Assembly: GCA_022564085.1 (NCBI GenBank)
Contig: JADFMC010000018.1
Coordinates: 1 to 12,087 of the forward strand
Source of the DNA: Fidelibacterota bacterium
Lineage (GTDB): Bacteria > Fidelibacterota > Marinisomatia > SCGC-AAA003-L08 > TS1B11
Direction of reading: 5' to 3'
Length of the DNA stretch: 12,087 nt
The notes under the pieces are model-generated. The model saw only the letters and a list, made by a program, of their open reading frames with translations. It searched no databases and was not told the origin of the DNA. This document shows positions 1 through 7,384 of the stretch, piece after piece. The translations under genes were made by a program, and so were the position numbers. Numbering within the stretch: position 1 is the first letter of the stretch; every line of letters begins with the position of its first letter.

Positions 1-252
1 ATAACTGTAGCAGCTATTGGTGGTGATCCGGTAGAGCCAGGTATAAAAGTCGCTTTTGAACTCAAAAGTTGGGAGGTTCTTCCAGGCCTTGAGAAAGACC
101 TCCTGGTAGACATCTTCGGCGTCCTCTTTATTTTTTAATAGTTGCAGGGCTAGAATCATTATTTTTTCATCATACATTGCCACCAATTCATGAAAAGCTT
201 TCTGGTCTCCCCGTTGGGAGGCCCTGATCAGTGTGACTGTTTTTTGGTCCAC
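1..252 (-). CDS. ECF-type RNA polymerase sigma factor, 5' part (cut by window edge)
   Basis: The reverse strand from a GTG at 252 is open for 84 codons and runs off the window. An in-frame TAA lies four codons upstream of the GTG, so GTG is the first usable start; no strong Shine-Dalgarno is seen. The protein reads as sigma-70 region 2: an N-terminal helix with RGDQKAFHELV (about residues 14-24), then KNKEDAEDVYQEVFLKAW (about 41-58), the core-RNAP-binding and -10-melting helices, then FYTWLYRITTNSC (about 68-80). These are hallmarks of ECF (group 4) sigma factors, which direct RNA polymerase to stress or envelope regulons. Region 4 and any adjacent anti-sigma gene lie outside the window. The gene faces away from the lysine operon's end and is probably a separate transcription unit. 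Confidence 0.85.
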   Translation of the reverse strand, partial: MDQKTVTLIRASQRGDQKAFHELVAMYDEKIMILALQLLKNKEDAEDVYQEVFLKAWKNLPTFEFKSDFYTWLYRITTNSCYSY

Positions 253-321
253 TGTTTCGTCTTACGCTTAGTTCGACCCGATTCGATGCTGATTGGTTGT
301 CATGGATGACGCCGGAAACTA

Positions 322-355
322 ACGCCCTCCCATGACTGGGGTCAAGGGAGGGCGT
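322..355. terminator. Strong inverted repeat, possible terminator after the lysine operon
   Basis: ACGCCCTCCC (322-331) pairs perfectly with GGGAGGGCGT (346-355). Inside, after one mismatch, TGAC (333-336) pairs with GTCA (341-344), giving a nearly continuous hairpin. Read on the minus strand it lies between the end of homocitrate synthase and the sigma factor start and is followed by TAGTTTCC. On the plus strand it is followed by CGACTTTT. The U-tract is imperfect in both directions, so the terminator role is inferred. Confidence 0.5.
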
Positions 356-444
356 CGACTTTTAAAAATAGGCTTTTAACGCCTAATGATGCCACTTGCG
401 CGAGTATCGAGTATCCAGGCTATTTCAGCCGCCCCGTCTTTGGC

Positions 445-475
445 CCCGCCCCGCTAACAGCGGAATAGGGGCGGG
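445..475. repeat. GC-rich hairpin downstream of the lysine operon
   Basis: CCCGCCCC (445-452) pairs with GGGGCGGG (468-475), and GCT (453-455) can extend the stem with AGC (459-461). Neither strand has a convincing U-tract after it. It overlaps the end of the small beta-helix-like reading frame. It may be a transcript 3'-end stabiliser or a weak terminator; the structure is certain, the role is not. Confidence 0.4.
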
Positions 476-675
476 ACTTTGCACAAAACTATTTTAATTG
501 CCGGCCATCTTGTTGCTGGAATCTCAGCAAAAGACGAATCCCGAAAATCGAGGGCTACAATGCCACCATCACCGCCTTCAATGAGGTTACCACGAATGAT
601 TGGATTGGAGGCAAGGAAGAGGATCCCAGAATTGATAATTGTAATCTTTTCGATCACAGGTTCGGCACCCTCCAC
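454..675 (-). pseudogene. Small reading frame resembling a right-handed beta-helix protein fragment
   Basis: An open frame of 73 codons runs from a GTG at 675 to TAG, with an in-frame TAA six codons upstream of the GTG. Residues about 17-43 contain ILFLASNPIIRGNLIEGGDG followed by GGIVALDF. The pattern 'NPIIRGNLIEGG..GGI' resembles one coil of parallel beta-helix repeat proteins, which normally carry many such coils. Only one coil is visible and no continuation is found in other frames, so this is most simply a leftover of a larger gene, or chance. No signal peptide is seen. The rest of 253-793 shows only the two hairpins and no gene. Confidence 0.25.
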
Positions 676-793
676 TCCCTCAAGGGCATTTTACAGAGCC
701 GTAAGAGGCAATTCAAGTCGGTTGCGTGCAATCCACGGCGAGGATGTGCGACCGGAGATTAATGGCATCAGGGCAGGCTCTGGGGCCGGCCGC

Positions 794-1957
794 TCAGGAT
801 GGGAGCTGTTGTTCAGAGGGCGCACTGCACTGGGAGATAATATAGGGCAGCTCACTCAGGGAAACCGTTCGTCCTCTGCGGCCGATACTTTTGACCACTT
901 CGAGCACCCGCCGCTGGGTGGATTCGTCGACCTCTGCTTCCAGCTTGTCCAGGGCCCAGCGGATACTGGATATCCCTGACATGTGATCCAGAGCCACTCC
1001 TATCGTGCGCCCAAATTCGGCCGGGTCAACGCTTTGGTAATGAACCGGATCGCGGGCCACGGCATGGGTATGGACGCCGGCACAGTGAGTGAAAGCGTTC
1101 CGGCCCATCAGCGGATGGTGCACCGGTACCGGTACACCGGCGTGCCGGCTGACCAGTTCATATAAATCCTGCAAGGCCTCCAGATTCCAGGGTTTGCCTA
1201 ACTTCAAATCAACCTGAAGAGCGTGGAGCAGCTGCGCCAGATCCACAATCCCGGCCCTTTCCCCCAGCCCCAACACGGTGGCATCGATGATCTCGGCGCC
1301 CGCTCGCACCCCGTCCAGGGCGTTGGCCAGGGCTAGCCCCCGATCGTTGTGGCAGTGAACCGCGATACGGGGGAAAAGACCGCTGAGGGCCAGGGTCTCC
1401 TTAAAGCGGGCGACGTAATCATACAGACTGCGGTCGGAGCCGGGTATCATGAAACCGGTAGTGTCGGCCACACTGATCACCTCCGCGCCCGCCTCAACCG
1501 CCGCTATCGAAGCCTGCACCACGTTGTCGAAGGGTGAGCGTACTGCATCCTCCGGCGTGTAGCGGATTATCAGGTCAGGCTGGCGCTTCTTTGCATAGGC
1601 AATGGTGTCAGCGATGCGTCGAATGGCGCTGCTTAGATCATCCCGGCCGATCTGTGCCAACCGGCGATCCGATACGCAGTAAAAGATGCCCAGGAACCCA
1701 ACCCCACATTCCAGGGCGGCGTCCACATCGGCTTCAATCGAGCGGGCATGGGCGGCAACGGTGGCGCCGGTGATCCGGCTGGCTACCAGCGCGGTCGCCC
1801 GAGCGATATCGGGATCCACTTTAGGATGACCGGCCTCAATAATATCCACCCCCACTTTCTCCAGGGACATCGCAATGGCCAGTTTCACGTGGCTATCAAA
1901 ATAGACCCCGGGGGTCTGCTCGCCTTCCCGCAAAGTGGTATCTAGAACCTGAATCAT
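794..1957 (-). CDS. hcs: Homocitrate synthase (AAA lysine pathway)
   Basis: Condenses acetyl-CoA and 2-oxoglutarate to homocitrate, the first committed step of the alpha-aminoadipate route. Motifs seen: DTTLREGEQTPG (residues 6-17), the catalytic Arg/Glu region of the LeuA/HCS TIM barrel; the metal site HCHND (201-205); GLGERAGIVDL (230-240); and THCAGVHTHA (290-299), which resembles the HCS lid-type motif more than the isopropylmalate synthase HESGIH form. At 387 aa it lacks the long C-terminal LeuA regulatory domain. I chose ATG 1957 because GGGGAGGAAAGG (1962-1973) lies just upstream; an in-frame ATG at 1990 has no ribosome site. It is the last gene of the operon, 36 nt after lysK. Citramalate or isopropylmalate synthase is possible, but the neighbours favour homocitrate. 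Confidence 0.88.
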   Translation of the reverse strand: MIQVLDTTLREGEQTPGVYFDSHVKLAIAMSLEKVGVDIIEAGHPKVDPDIARATALVASRITGATVAAHARSIEADVDAALECGVGFLGIFYCVSDRRLAQIGRDDLSSAIRRIADTIAYAKKRQPDLIIRYTPEDAVRSPFDNVVQASIAAVEAGAEVISVADTTGFMIPGSDRSLYDYVARFKETLALSGLFPRIAVHCHNDRGLALANALDGVRAGAEIIDATVLGLGERAGIVDLAQLLHALQVDLKLGKPWNLEALQDLYELVSRHAGVPVPVHHPLMGRNAFTHCAGVHTHAVARDPVHYQSVDPAEFGRTIGVALDHMSGISSIRWALDKLEAEVDESTQRRVLEVVKSIGRRGRTVSLSELPYIISQCSAPSEQQLPS

Positions 1958-1993
1958 TATTCCTTTCCTCCCCACGGCCTCCTGCGCCATGAT

Positions 1994-3160
1994 CTATACG
2001 TCACTGTTTTTTCCCAGCAGTTCATCCAGAACGGAAGTCAACACTCTGATGGACTGTAGATATTCCGTCAAGCTCACTCTCTCTTCCGGGGTATGGTCGA
2101 GACGGGAATCACCCGGCCCATAGGCTGCCAGCGGGCAATCCCACACCGGGGCCACCACATTCATATCCGAGGTCCCCGTCTTGGTCACATATCGGAAGCG
2201 GCCTCCCTGGTGGCGGATCACTTTGGCGAAGGTCCGCACCAGCAAAGAGTTTTTGCTTACCCTGACAGCCAGCTCGCCGTTCAGCATCTGCGTTTCCGCT
2301 CCCACTCCAAAGGCATGGACCAATTCTTTCATGGCCTTCGCCAATTCCAGCGGTAAAAGGCCCGGCGGTAGGCGGAATTCCAGATTCATCCGGGCGCTTC
2401 CATGGCAGCCGCGGGCCTTGGTAGTTATCCCGAGCAGAGCCGGCCGCAGCCGGCCCAACCGATCGTTCCGCCGTTGATTGAAAGTCTGGCAATATGCCAG
2501 TATACCGGTCCATATGTCAAACGCCGCCTCCGCGGGAGATCGTCCATCACCGGCGCTGTGCGCCAGCGGCAGTTTCAAATTCAACTTCAAGTTCAGGATC
2601 CCCTGGTAGCCGATAGTAATCCGCTCCCAGCCGCTGGGTTCACCAATGATACAAAAGTCCGGCCGGGTCCCGGCCGAAAGCCAGTGTCGAGCCCCCTTGC
2701 TGGTGGTGGCCTCCTCTTCAACGGCGCCCACGACCGTCACCCGCCAGCCCACCGGGATATCGATGCGGGCCAGGGCTACGGCAAAGGCGCATAGGGCACC
2801 TTTGGCATCCACTGTGCCCCGGCCATGCAGCCACTGGTCCTCCCGGACCACCGGGGGCTGTCCCATCACCGTATCGATGTGGCCCAGAAGCAGGATCTCG
2901 CGGGGCCCGTCACCCAGCTCTCCGACGGCATTCCCGGCCGCATCAATGCGCGACCGGATCCCCCGTTTCCTCATCCAGTCCACCAGGAAGGCTGTAGCCT
3001 TCTGTTCTCTGCCCGATGGGCTGGGTATGGACACCAGCGCGTGCAGGAGCTCAATTGCGTCTTCACTGACCGGTACATCCAATGCTGTGGCGGCCATCTC
3101 AGGATGCTGGTTCCCGTGGTTGATGGTGCCCGGATCGGCGCCGGCGGTCTCAGGTTGCAT
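1994..3160 (-). CDS. lysK: [LysW]-lysine hydrolase LysK
   Basis: M20-family zinc peptidase, 388 aa. It cleaves lysine from the LysW carrier in the last step, freeing LysW for reuse in the cytoplasm. Visible family features: GHIDTV with zinc ligand His94, GTVDAKG with bridging Asp118, catalytic Glu in VEEEATTSKG (148-150), IIGEPSG with Glu174, and the C-terminal His356 in LDHTPEE. The dimerisation insert lies between. The ATG at 3160 overlaps the end of lysJ by 11 nt, suggesting translational coupling. Its upstream ribosome site is weak, and an in-frame ATG at 3097 is an alternative because the first ~25 residues look unstructured. The family also includes ArgE/DapE and the ornithine-releasing form; the operon supports LysK. 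Confidence 0.92.
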   Translation of the reverse strand: MQPETAGADPGTINHGNQHPEMAATALDVPVSEDAIELLHALVSIPSPSGREQKATAFLVDWMRKRGIRSRIDAAGNAVGELGDGPREILLLGHIDTVMGQPPVVREDQWLHGRGTVDAKGALCAFAVALARIDIPVGWRVTVVGAVEEEATTSKGARHWLSAGTRPDFCIIGEPSGWERITIGYQGILNLKLNLKLPLAHSAGDGRSPAEAAFDIWTGILAYCQTFNQRRNDRLGRLRPALLGITTKARGCHGSARMNLEFRLPPGLLPLELAKAMKELVHAFGVGAETQMLNGELAVRVSKNSLLVRTFAKVIRHQGGRFRYVTKTGTSDMNVVAPVWDCPLAAYGPGDSRLDHTPEERVSLTEYLQSIRVLTSVLDELLGKNSDV

Positions 3161-4370
3161 GGCCGATTTCCCGGGAGATATCCGTCAGAACCTGGGTGAT
3201 AGCCGCCACCACCTGTGAAAGCTCCACTTCCGGAATTACCAGGGGCGGAAGCAGGCGGAGCACCGTTTTCCCGCCGTAAGTGGCCAGGATGCGCTCGTTC
3301 ATCAGGGCTTTAATCACTCGGTCCACCGGCAAGCGCAAATCGACCCCCACCATCAGCCCCATACCGCGCACTTCCCGAATAATGGGCAGCTTCACCGAGC
3401 GGAGCTGGTCCATGAATATCCGGCCGAGTCGGGCCGCGCGTTCCGGGAGACGCTCTGCAGCGAGTATTTGCAGGACAGCCAGACCGGCAGCGCAGGCGAT
3501 GGGATTGCCACCGAATGTGGAACCGTGAGAACCCGGTGATAGGGGACCGAATTTATCCCGCCAAATTACCGCCCCGATAGGGATGCCACCACCCAGGGCC
3601 TTGCCCAGACACATTATATCCGGTTGGACGCCGTAGTGTTCGATAGCAAATATTTTACCGGTGCGGCCCAGGCCGGTCTGGACTTCGTCTACCACCAGCA
3701 GCACTTGCCGCTGATCGCACAGTTGCCGGACCTGCCGCAGAAAATCCGGATCAGCGAGCCAGATCCCACCTTCGCCTTGGATCAACTCCAGGACTACGGC
3801 CGCAGTTCGCCCGGTCATTGCCCTTTCCAGCTCCTCGATGTTGTTAAACGGAACGTGGATCATGCCGGGTAACAGAGGATGAAATGGCGCCCGGTAGCGA
3901 GGATTCCAGGTAAGACTGAGGGCTCCCATTGTGCGGCCGTGATATCCCCGTTTAAAAGCCACTATTTCCGAACGACCGGTTAAAAACCGGGCCACCTTGA
4001 TGGCGCTTTCAATAGCTTCAGCCCCGGAATTGCACAGGAATACCCGGTTGAGATCACCGGGCGTCAGGGCCGTAAGTTCCTTTAAAAAAAGCGCCCGCTG
4101 ATCGTTGTAGAAGGCTTCCCCACAGACCATCAGGCGTTCCAGCTGGGTGGACACCGCTGCTACCAGATGGGGATGATTATGGCCCACATTGGCCACCCCC
4201 AGCCCTGACATGCAGTCGATGTAACGGTGGCCCTCAGCGTCCCAGAGGCTGGCCCCCTGGCCCTTCACCATTACCACCGGCCGCTTGGCATAGGCGCCGG
4301 AAGAATGCCTGTTTTCAATTGCAATCAGATCCATCTGAACTGGCGACTGATTCCCGGCCGGTTCCGACAT
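3150..4370 (-). CDS. lysJ: [LysW]-aminoadipate semialdehyde transaminase LysJ
   Basis: PLP-dependent class III aminotransferase of the ArgD/LysJ group, 406 aa. It converts the LysW-bound aminoadipate semialdehyde to LysW-lysine with glutamate as donor. Motifs seen: CNSGAEA (113-119) for phosphate binding, YHGRT (143-147), VVDEVQTGLGRTG (226-238) with Asp228 for the pyridine nitrogen, LGKALGGG (255-262) with Schiff-base Lys257, and GSTFGGNP (283-290). The ATG at 4370 has AAGGAGGAA upstream, overlapping the lysZ stop region; the gap to lysZ is 14 nt. Its end overlaps lysK by 11 nt. In some lineages the same enzyme also serves arginine synthesis, which sequence alone cannot exclude. Confidence 0.93.
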   Translation of the reverse strand: MSEPAGNQSPVQMDLIAIENRHSSGAYAKRPVVMVKGQGASLWDAEGHRYIDCMSGLGVANVGHNHPHLVAAVSTQLERLMVCGEAFYNDQRALFLKELTALTPGDLNRVFLCNSGAEAIESAIKVARFLTGRSEIVAFKRGYHGRTMGALSLTWNPRYRAPFHPLLPGMIHVPFNNIEELERAMTGRTAAVVLELIQGEGGIWLADPDFLRQVRQLCDQRQVLLVVDEVQTGLGRTGKIFAIEHYGVQPDIMCLGKALGGGIPIGAVIWRDKFGPLSPGSHGSTFGGNPIACAAGLAVLQILAAERLPERAARLGRIFMDQLRSVKLPIIREVRGMGLMVGVDLRLPVDRVIKALMNERILATYGGKTVLRLLPPLVIPEVELSQVVAAITQVLTDISREIGHAT

Positions 4371-4384
4371 GAATTCCTTCCTCC

Positions 4385-5191
4385 TTAACTGATTACCGTG
4401 CCTTGGCCTTCAATCGCCCGGCGCAAGGGATTGGGGACTCGCCCGTCCGCCAGGACGACCCGCTCGACACCGCCGGCCAAGGCTTCCCCGGCGCCCAGCA
4501 GCTTTTTCTTCATCCTGCCCCCGGCACCTTTGAGGTAGTCGGCCAGGTGGGCGGCGGAGATGAACGGGACCAAACTGTTGGCATCCGGGTACTGTCGCAG
4601 CAGGCCGGGCACATTGGTGAGGATCACCAACTGCCGCGCCGCCAAGGCCACGGCCGTACTCGCGGCTGCGCGATCACCGTCCACATTAATCGCCTCCCCT
4701 TCGTACGATATCGCCGGCGGTGTCAGGACCGGTAGATAGCCGATCTTCAGGATAGTCTGCAGAAGGTCACGATTAACCCGCTCAACCCGGCCGGTATAAT
4801 CGTCCCGGAGCACCCGGCGGCGACCATTTTCCACCACCTTCAGTGTCCGTTTCCGCCGGCCTTCCCATAGCCTGCCATCCATGCCGCTCAATCCCAAGGC
4901 GGGAAGGCCCCTCTTCTGGAGTCGCTCCACCCAGCCTTTATTCATTTGTCCACAATACACCATTTGAAATATCTCCATAGTGCGGCGATCGGTACGACGA
5001 CTGGTATGGCCGCTGGCAGTGGTCACAAAACGAGCCGGATGCCCCAGTGCCGCAGCGACCTGGTTGGTCGCCGCAGAGCCGCCGTGCACCAGAACCATCT
5101 TTCCGCCACCGTTGCAAAACCACTTGATGTCATCCGCAATAGCTTCATAATCCATACCATCGGCTCCACCGATTTTCAAAACCAGATCCAT
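4385..5191 (-). CDS. lysZ: [LysW]-aminoadipate kinase LysZ
   Basis: Amino-acid kinase family (ArgB/LysZ), 268 aa. It phosphorylates the side-chain carboxylate of LysW-bound aminoadipate using ATP. Seen: VLKIGGADG (4-12) with catalytic Lys6, VHGGS (35-39), where Ser replaces the usual third Gly of ArgB, TSRRTDRRTMEIFQMVYCG (63-81), a block typical of LysZ, and INVDGDRAAA (168-177) for the phosphoryl site. The ATG at 5191 has a perfect GGAGG (5197-5201) that overlaps the lysY stop codon; the gap is 9 nt. The substrate assignment rests on the LysZ-like block plus the neighbouring lysW, lysX and hcs. Confidence 0.93.
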   Translation of the reverse strand: MDLVLKIGGADGMDYEAIADDIKWFCNGGGKMVLVHGGSAATNQVAAALGHPARFVTTASGHTSRRTDRRTMEIFQMVYCGQMNKGWVERLQKRGLPALGLSGMDGRLWEGRRKRTLKVVENGRRRVLRDDYTGRVERVNRDLLQTILKIGYLPVLTPPAISYEGEAINVDGDRAAASTAVALAARQLVILTNVPGLLRQYPDANSLVPFISAAHLADYLKGAGGRMKKKLLGAGEALAGGVERVVLADGRVPNPLRRAIEGQGTVIS

Positions 5192-5200
5192 AGCCGCCTC

Positions 5201-6244
5201 CTACAAGGGGTGCAGTCCCGGGAATCCCAGCCCGGTGCGTTCATCCAGACCCAACATACAGTTCATGGCCTGCACTGCATTGCCGGCGGCGCCTTTCATG
5301 AGATTATCCAGGGCGGCAATCACCACCACCCGGCGGCCACCTGCTTCACGATCGACCTCAAAGCCGATGTCACACCAATTGGTGCCCGCCAGCAATTTGG
5401 GCTCGGGGTAGCGGTACAGGCCGCGGGCCTGTTTTACCAGACGAATGAACGGCTCGGCGCTGTAAGCCTGGCGGTAGATCGACCATAACCTGCGGTCGTC
5501 CACGGCTTCTTTGAGGAAACAGTGGGCTGTGACCAATGCGCCCCGGACCAGCTCCACGGCGGTAACGGAGATATGGAACTCAAACCCGCCACCCAGCACC
5601 ATTTCCACCTCAGCCTGGTGCCGGTGGCCGGTGGGTTTGTATGAACGTACGGCGCCCGACCGCTCCGGGTGGTGGGACCCTGGTCCGGGAACAGCGCCCG
5701 CCTCGGAAGAAGCCACCTTGATGTCCGCTACCACCATGTCGAGTAAGCCGGCGTCGCTCAACGGCGCCAGCGCTAGATTTGTAACCGTGGCGTTGCAGCC
5801 CACCCCCGACACGTAGTTGGCGGTGGAGATCGGTCGGCGAAACCTCTCCGGTAGGCCGTAGACGAATTTCTCCAGCCACTCGGGAGCTGGATGTTCCTGG
5901 CCGTACCAGTGCCGGTAGGTCTCCGGGTCGCGGAGCCGGAAATCGGCGGAACAGTCGATAATACGCGGGGCTCTCTCAGACCAATGATCCATTTCTCCAG
6001 CCGATTTGCCATGGGGCTGTGCCAGAATCAGCAGGTCGCAAGTTTCCAGATCGGCGGGTTTGGTGTACATCAGAGCGGTCACACTCCGCAGATTGGGGTG
6101 GTCCCCGGTCACCGGACGGCCACCATGGCTGGTCGATGTCACCTGGCCGAGTGTCACTCCAGGGTGTCCCAGCAGCAACCGGAGCAGTTCGCCACCCACA
6201 TATCCACGGCCCCCAACCACGGAAACCACCGGTAGTTCAGGCAC
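5201..6244 (-). CDS. lysY: [LysW]-aminoadipate 6-phosphate reductase LysY
   Basis: ArgC/LysY-family NADPH-dependent reductase, 347 aa. It reduces the LysW-bound aminoadipyl phosphate to the semialdehyde. Features seen: nucleotide-binding VVGGRGYVGGELL (9-21), DCSADFRLRD (97-106), catalytic Cys150 in SGVGCNATVTN, and the conserved GSHHPERSG and HRH region further on. I start at GTG 6244, within the lysX stop region, so the two genes overlap by 8 nt. GGAG lies about 8 nt upstream. An in-frame ATG at 6286 would add 14 residues ahead of the Rossmann strand and sits deep in lysX, so it is unlikely. Confidence 0.92.
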   Translation of the reverse strand: MPELPVVSVVGGRGYVGGELLRLLLGHPGVTLGQVTSTSHGGRPVTGDHPNLRSVTALMYTKPADLETCDLLILAQPHGKSAGEMDHWSERAPRIIDCSADFRLRDPETYRHWYGQEHPAPEWLEKFVYGLPERFRRPISTANYVSGVGCNATVTNLALAPLSDAGLLDMVVADIKVASSEAGAVPGPGSHHPERSGAVRSYKPTGHRHQAEVEMVLGGGFEFHISVTAVELVRGALVTAHCFLKEAVDDRRLWSIYRQAYSAEPFIRLVKQARGLYRYPEPKLLAGTNWCDIGFEVDREAGGRRVVVIAALDNLMKGAAGNAVQAMNCMLGLDERTGLGFPGLHPL

Positions 6245-7127
6245 GGGGCAGCTCCACAGTTGGAAGTAGGGCCAGGGCATAATCACTGATCGCGCCGGGA
6301 ATATCCACTCCGGTCACATCAATGCTGTTACGAAATTCCATGGTATGATTAACCTCGTTCACCAGAATCCGGCCTGCGGCGGTCTCTAACATGTCAACCG
6401 CCAGCACACCGCCCCCCACAGCCTCAGCTGCTGCCGTGGCTAAAGAATTGATTTCGGGTGTGACGGGACAATTGACGGTGCGCCCCCCCCGGGCGGTATT
6501 AGTGATCCAATGGTCGGAATAACGGTAGATGGCCGCTACGGTTTCCCGCCCCACTACAAAAGCCCGGATGTCCCGTTGCGGTTTGTTTATATACTCCTGC
6601 AGGTAGAAAACTGAATGCAGGCTGCCGCCGAGAAACACCCGATGTTCGATCACCGCCTCCAGGGCATCCTGGTCATTCAGGCGGGCGACCATCCGGCCCC
6701 AGGAGCCGATCACCGGTTTGAGCACCAGGGGGAACCCCAGTTCTTCGGCCGACTCCCGGGCGGCGGACAAAGTGAATGCAATCTTGGTCCGGGGAACAGG
6801 CAGTCCGGCGCGGACCAGGGCGGCGGTGGTCTTAATCTTGTCGCCGCAATTGTGGTTGACCGTCGAGCGGTTCAGAGTGAGAACCCCCAGATCCTCCAGG
6901 ATACTCGTGGCGTACAATCCTCGGTAATAGCTCATACTGCGATTTATGACCAACCCGGGCAGACTGGCGTTGCTCCCTTGTGGATCGAGCACCAACTCGC
7001 GGTCATCCATGAGCGTCACCGGCACCCCGCTCCGTTTGAAGGCCTTCAGCAGAAGCTTCTCCTCCACTCTAATCCGGGTAAACAGCATCCCCACCGAGGG
7101 AGATTTAGTGGCAGCCCGGTCGTTCAT
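6237..7127 (-). CDS. lysX: Alpha-aminoadipate--LysW ligase LysX
   Basis: ATP-grasp ligase of the RimK/LysX group, 296 aa. It joins the amino group of alpha-aminoadipate to the C-terminal glutamate of LysW, protecting it for later steps. Seen: NHNCGDKIKT (91-100), LKPVIGSWGRMV (136-147) with the flexible glycine loop, FYLQEYINKPQRDIRAFVVG (174-193) for ATP binding, and metal site LVNEVNHTMEFRNS (255-268). From family knowledge, the NHTMEF form is the kind found in AAA-specific LysX rather than glutamate-specific ArgX; I cannot check this by alignment. The ATG at 7127 follows the lysW stop after one nucleotide, so the pair is almost certainly translationally coupled. Confidence 0.93.
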   Translation of the reverse strand: MNDRAATKSPSVGMLFTRIRVEEKLLLKAFKRSGVPVTLMDDRELVLDPQGSNASLPGLVINRSMSYYRGLYATSILEDLGVLTLNRSTVNHNCGDKIKTTAALVRAGLPVPRTKIAFTLSAARESAEELGFPLVLKPVIGSWGRMVARLNDQDALEAVIEHRVFLGGSLHSVFYLQEYINKPQRDIRAFVVGRETVAAIYRYSDHWITNTARGGRTVNCPVTPEINSLATAAAEAVGGGVLAVDMLETAAGRILVNEVNHTMEFRNSIDVTGVDIPGAISDYALALLPTVELPRA

Positions 7128-7128
7128 T

Positions 7129-7302
7129 CTACTCGCCCCAATCTTCTTCCTCTTCGGGCGCCGGGGCCAAAGAAAGAGGTTGGAGAGCCACTACTTCCAG
7201 GTCGATAGCGCAATCGCCGCACTGGACGATTTCGTTGGGAAAAACATCGGCCGGCACACTAATAGGCGCGGCGCATTCGGGACACACAGTTGCTGCATTC
7301 AT
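7129..7302 (-). CDS. lysW: LysW amino-group carrier protein
   Basis: Small acidic carrier protein (57 aa; 58 from the first ATG) that holds AAA and later intermediates on its C-terminal glutamate. Two zinc-knuckle pairs are visible, CPEC near the N-terminus and CGDC about 20 residues later, followed by the DLEVV strand. The protein ends in a run of acidic residues and the diagnostic C-terminus EDWGE. Tandem ATG codons lie at 7305 and 7302. AAAAGGAGCT sits at 7306-7315, leaving only 2 nt to the first ATG but 5 nt to the second, so I prefer 7302. It is the first gene of the operon, just downstream of a terminator-like leader, so carrier supply may be the regulated step. Confidence 0.95.
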   Translation of the reverse strand: MNAATVCPECAAPISVPADVFPNEIVQCGDCAIDLEVVALQPLSLAPAPEEEEDWGE

Positions 7303-7330
7303 CATAGCTCCTTTTATCGATATTGTTCAT
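7259..7330 (-). other. Short out-of-frame ORF overlapping the lysW start
   Basis: An ATG at 7330 follows GAGGAG (7335-7340) with a 4-nt spacer and opens 23 codons (MNNIDKRSYDECSNC...) to a TAG at 7259. It reads through the lysW ribosome site and start in another frame. It could be a small regulatory ORF that affects lysW initiation, or chance. Nothing in the peptide is recognisable. Confidence 0.15.
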
Positions 7331-7351
7331 GACACTCCTCAGCTGGTCGAC

Positions 7352-7384
7352 AAAAAAAAAGCCCTCGGAAAATCCGAGGGCTTT
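7352..7384 (-). terminator. Perfect intrinsic terminator upstream of lysW (putative attenuator)
   Basis: On the minus strand AAAGCCCTCGGA (7384 to 7373) and TCCGAGGGCTTT (7369 to 7358) form a 12-bp perfect stem with a 3-nt loop. It ends in a run of nine T (7360-7352). The A-rich 5' flank means it could also work weakly on the plus strand. It lies only 47 nt before the lysW start codon and reads toward lysW, so RNA polymerase coming from upstream must pass it to express the operon. It could instead simply end the mscS transcript, but then a lysW promoter would have to fit in about 45 nt, and I see none there. Confidence 0.9.

Noticed and set aside
794..1957. 2-isopropylmalate or citramalate synthase
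   Set aside because: The THCAGVH motif, the short C-terminus and the lysW operon context favour homocitrate synthase; some uncertainty remains.
1958..1990. Upstream ATG at 1990 for homocitrate synthase
   Set aside because: It has no ribosome site, while ATG 1957 has a strong one directly upstream and starts right before the catalytic motif.
4385..6244. Arginine pathway ArgB and ArgC
   Set aside because: Direct linkage to lysW, lysX and homocitrate synthase and LysZ-type sequence point to the LysW lysine route.
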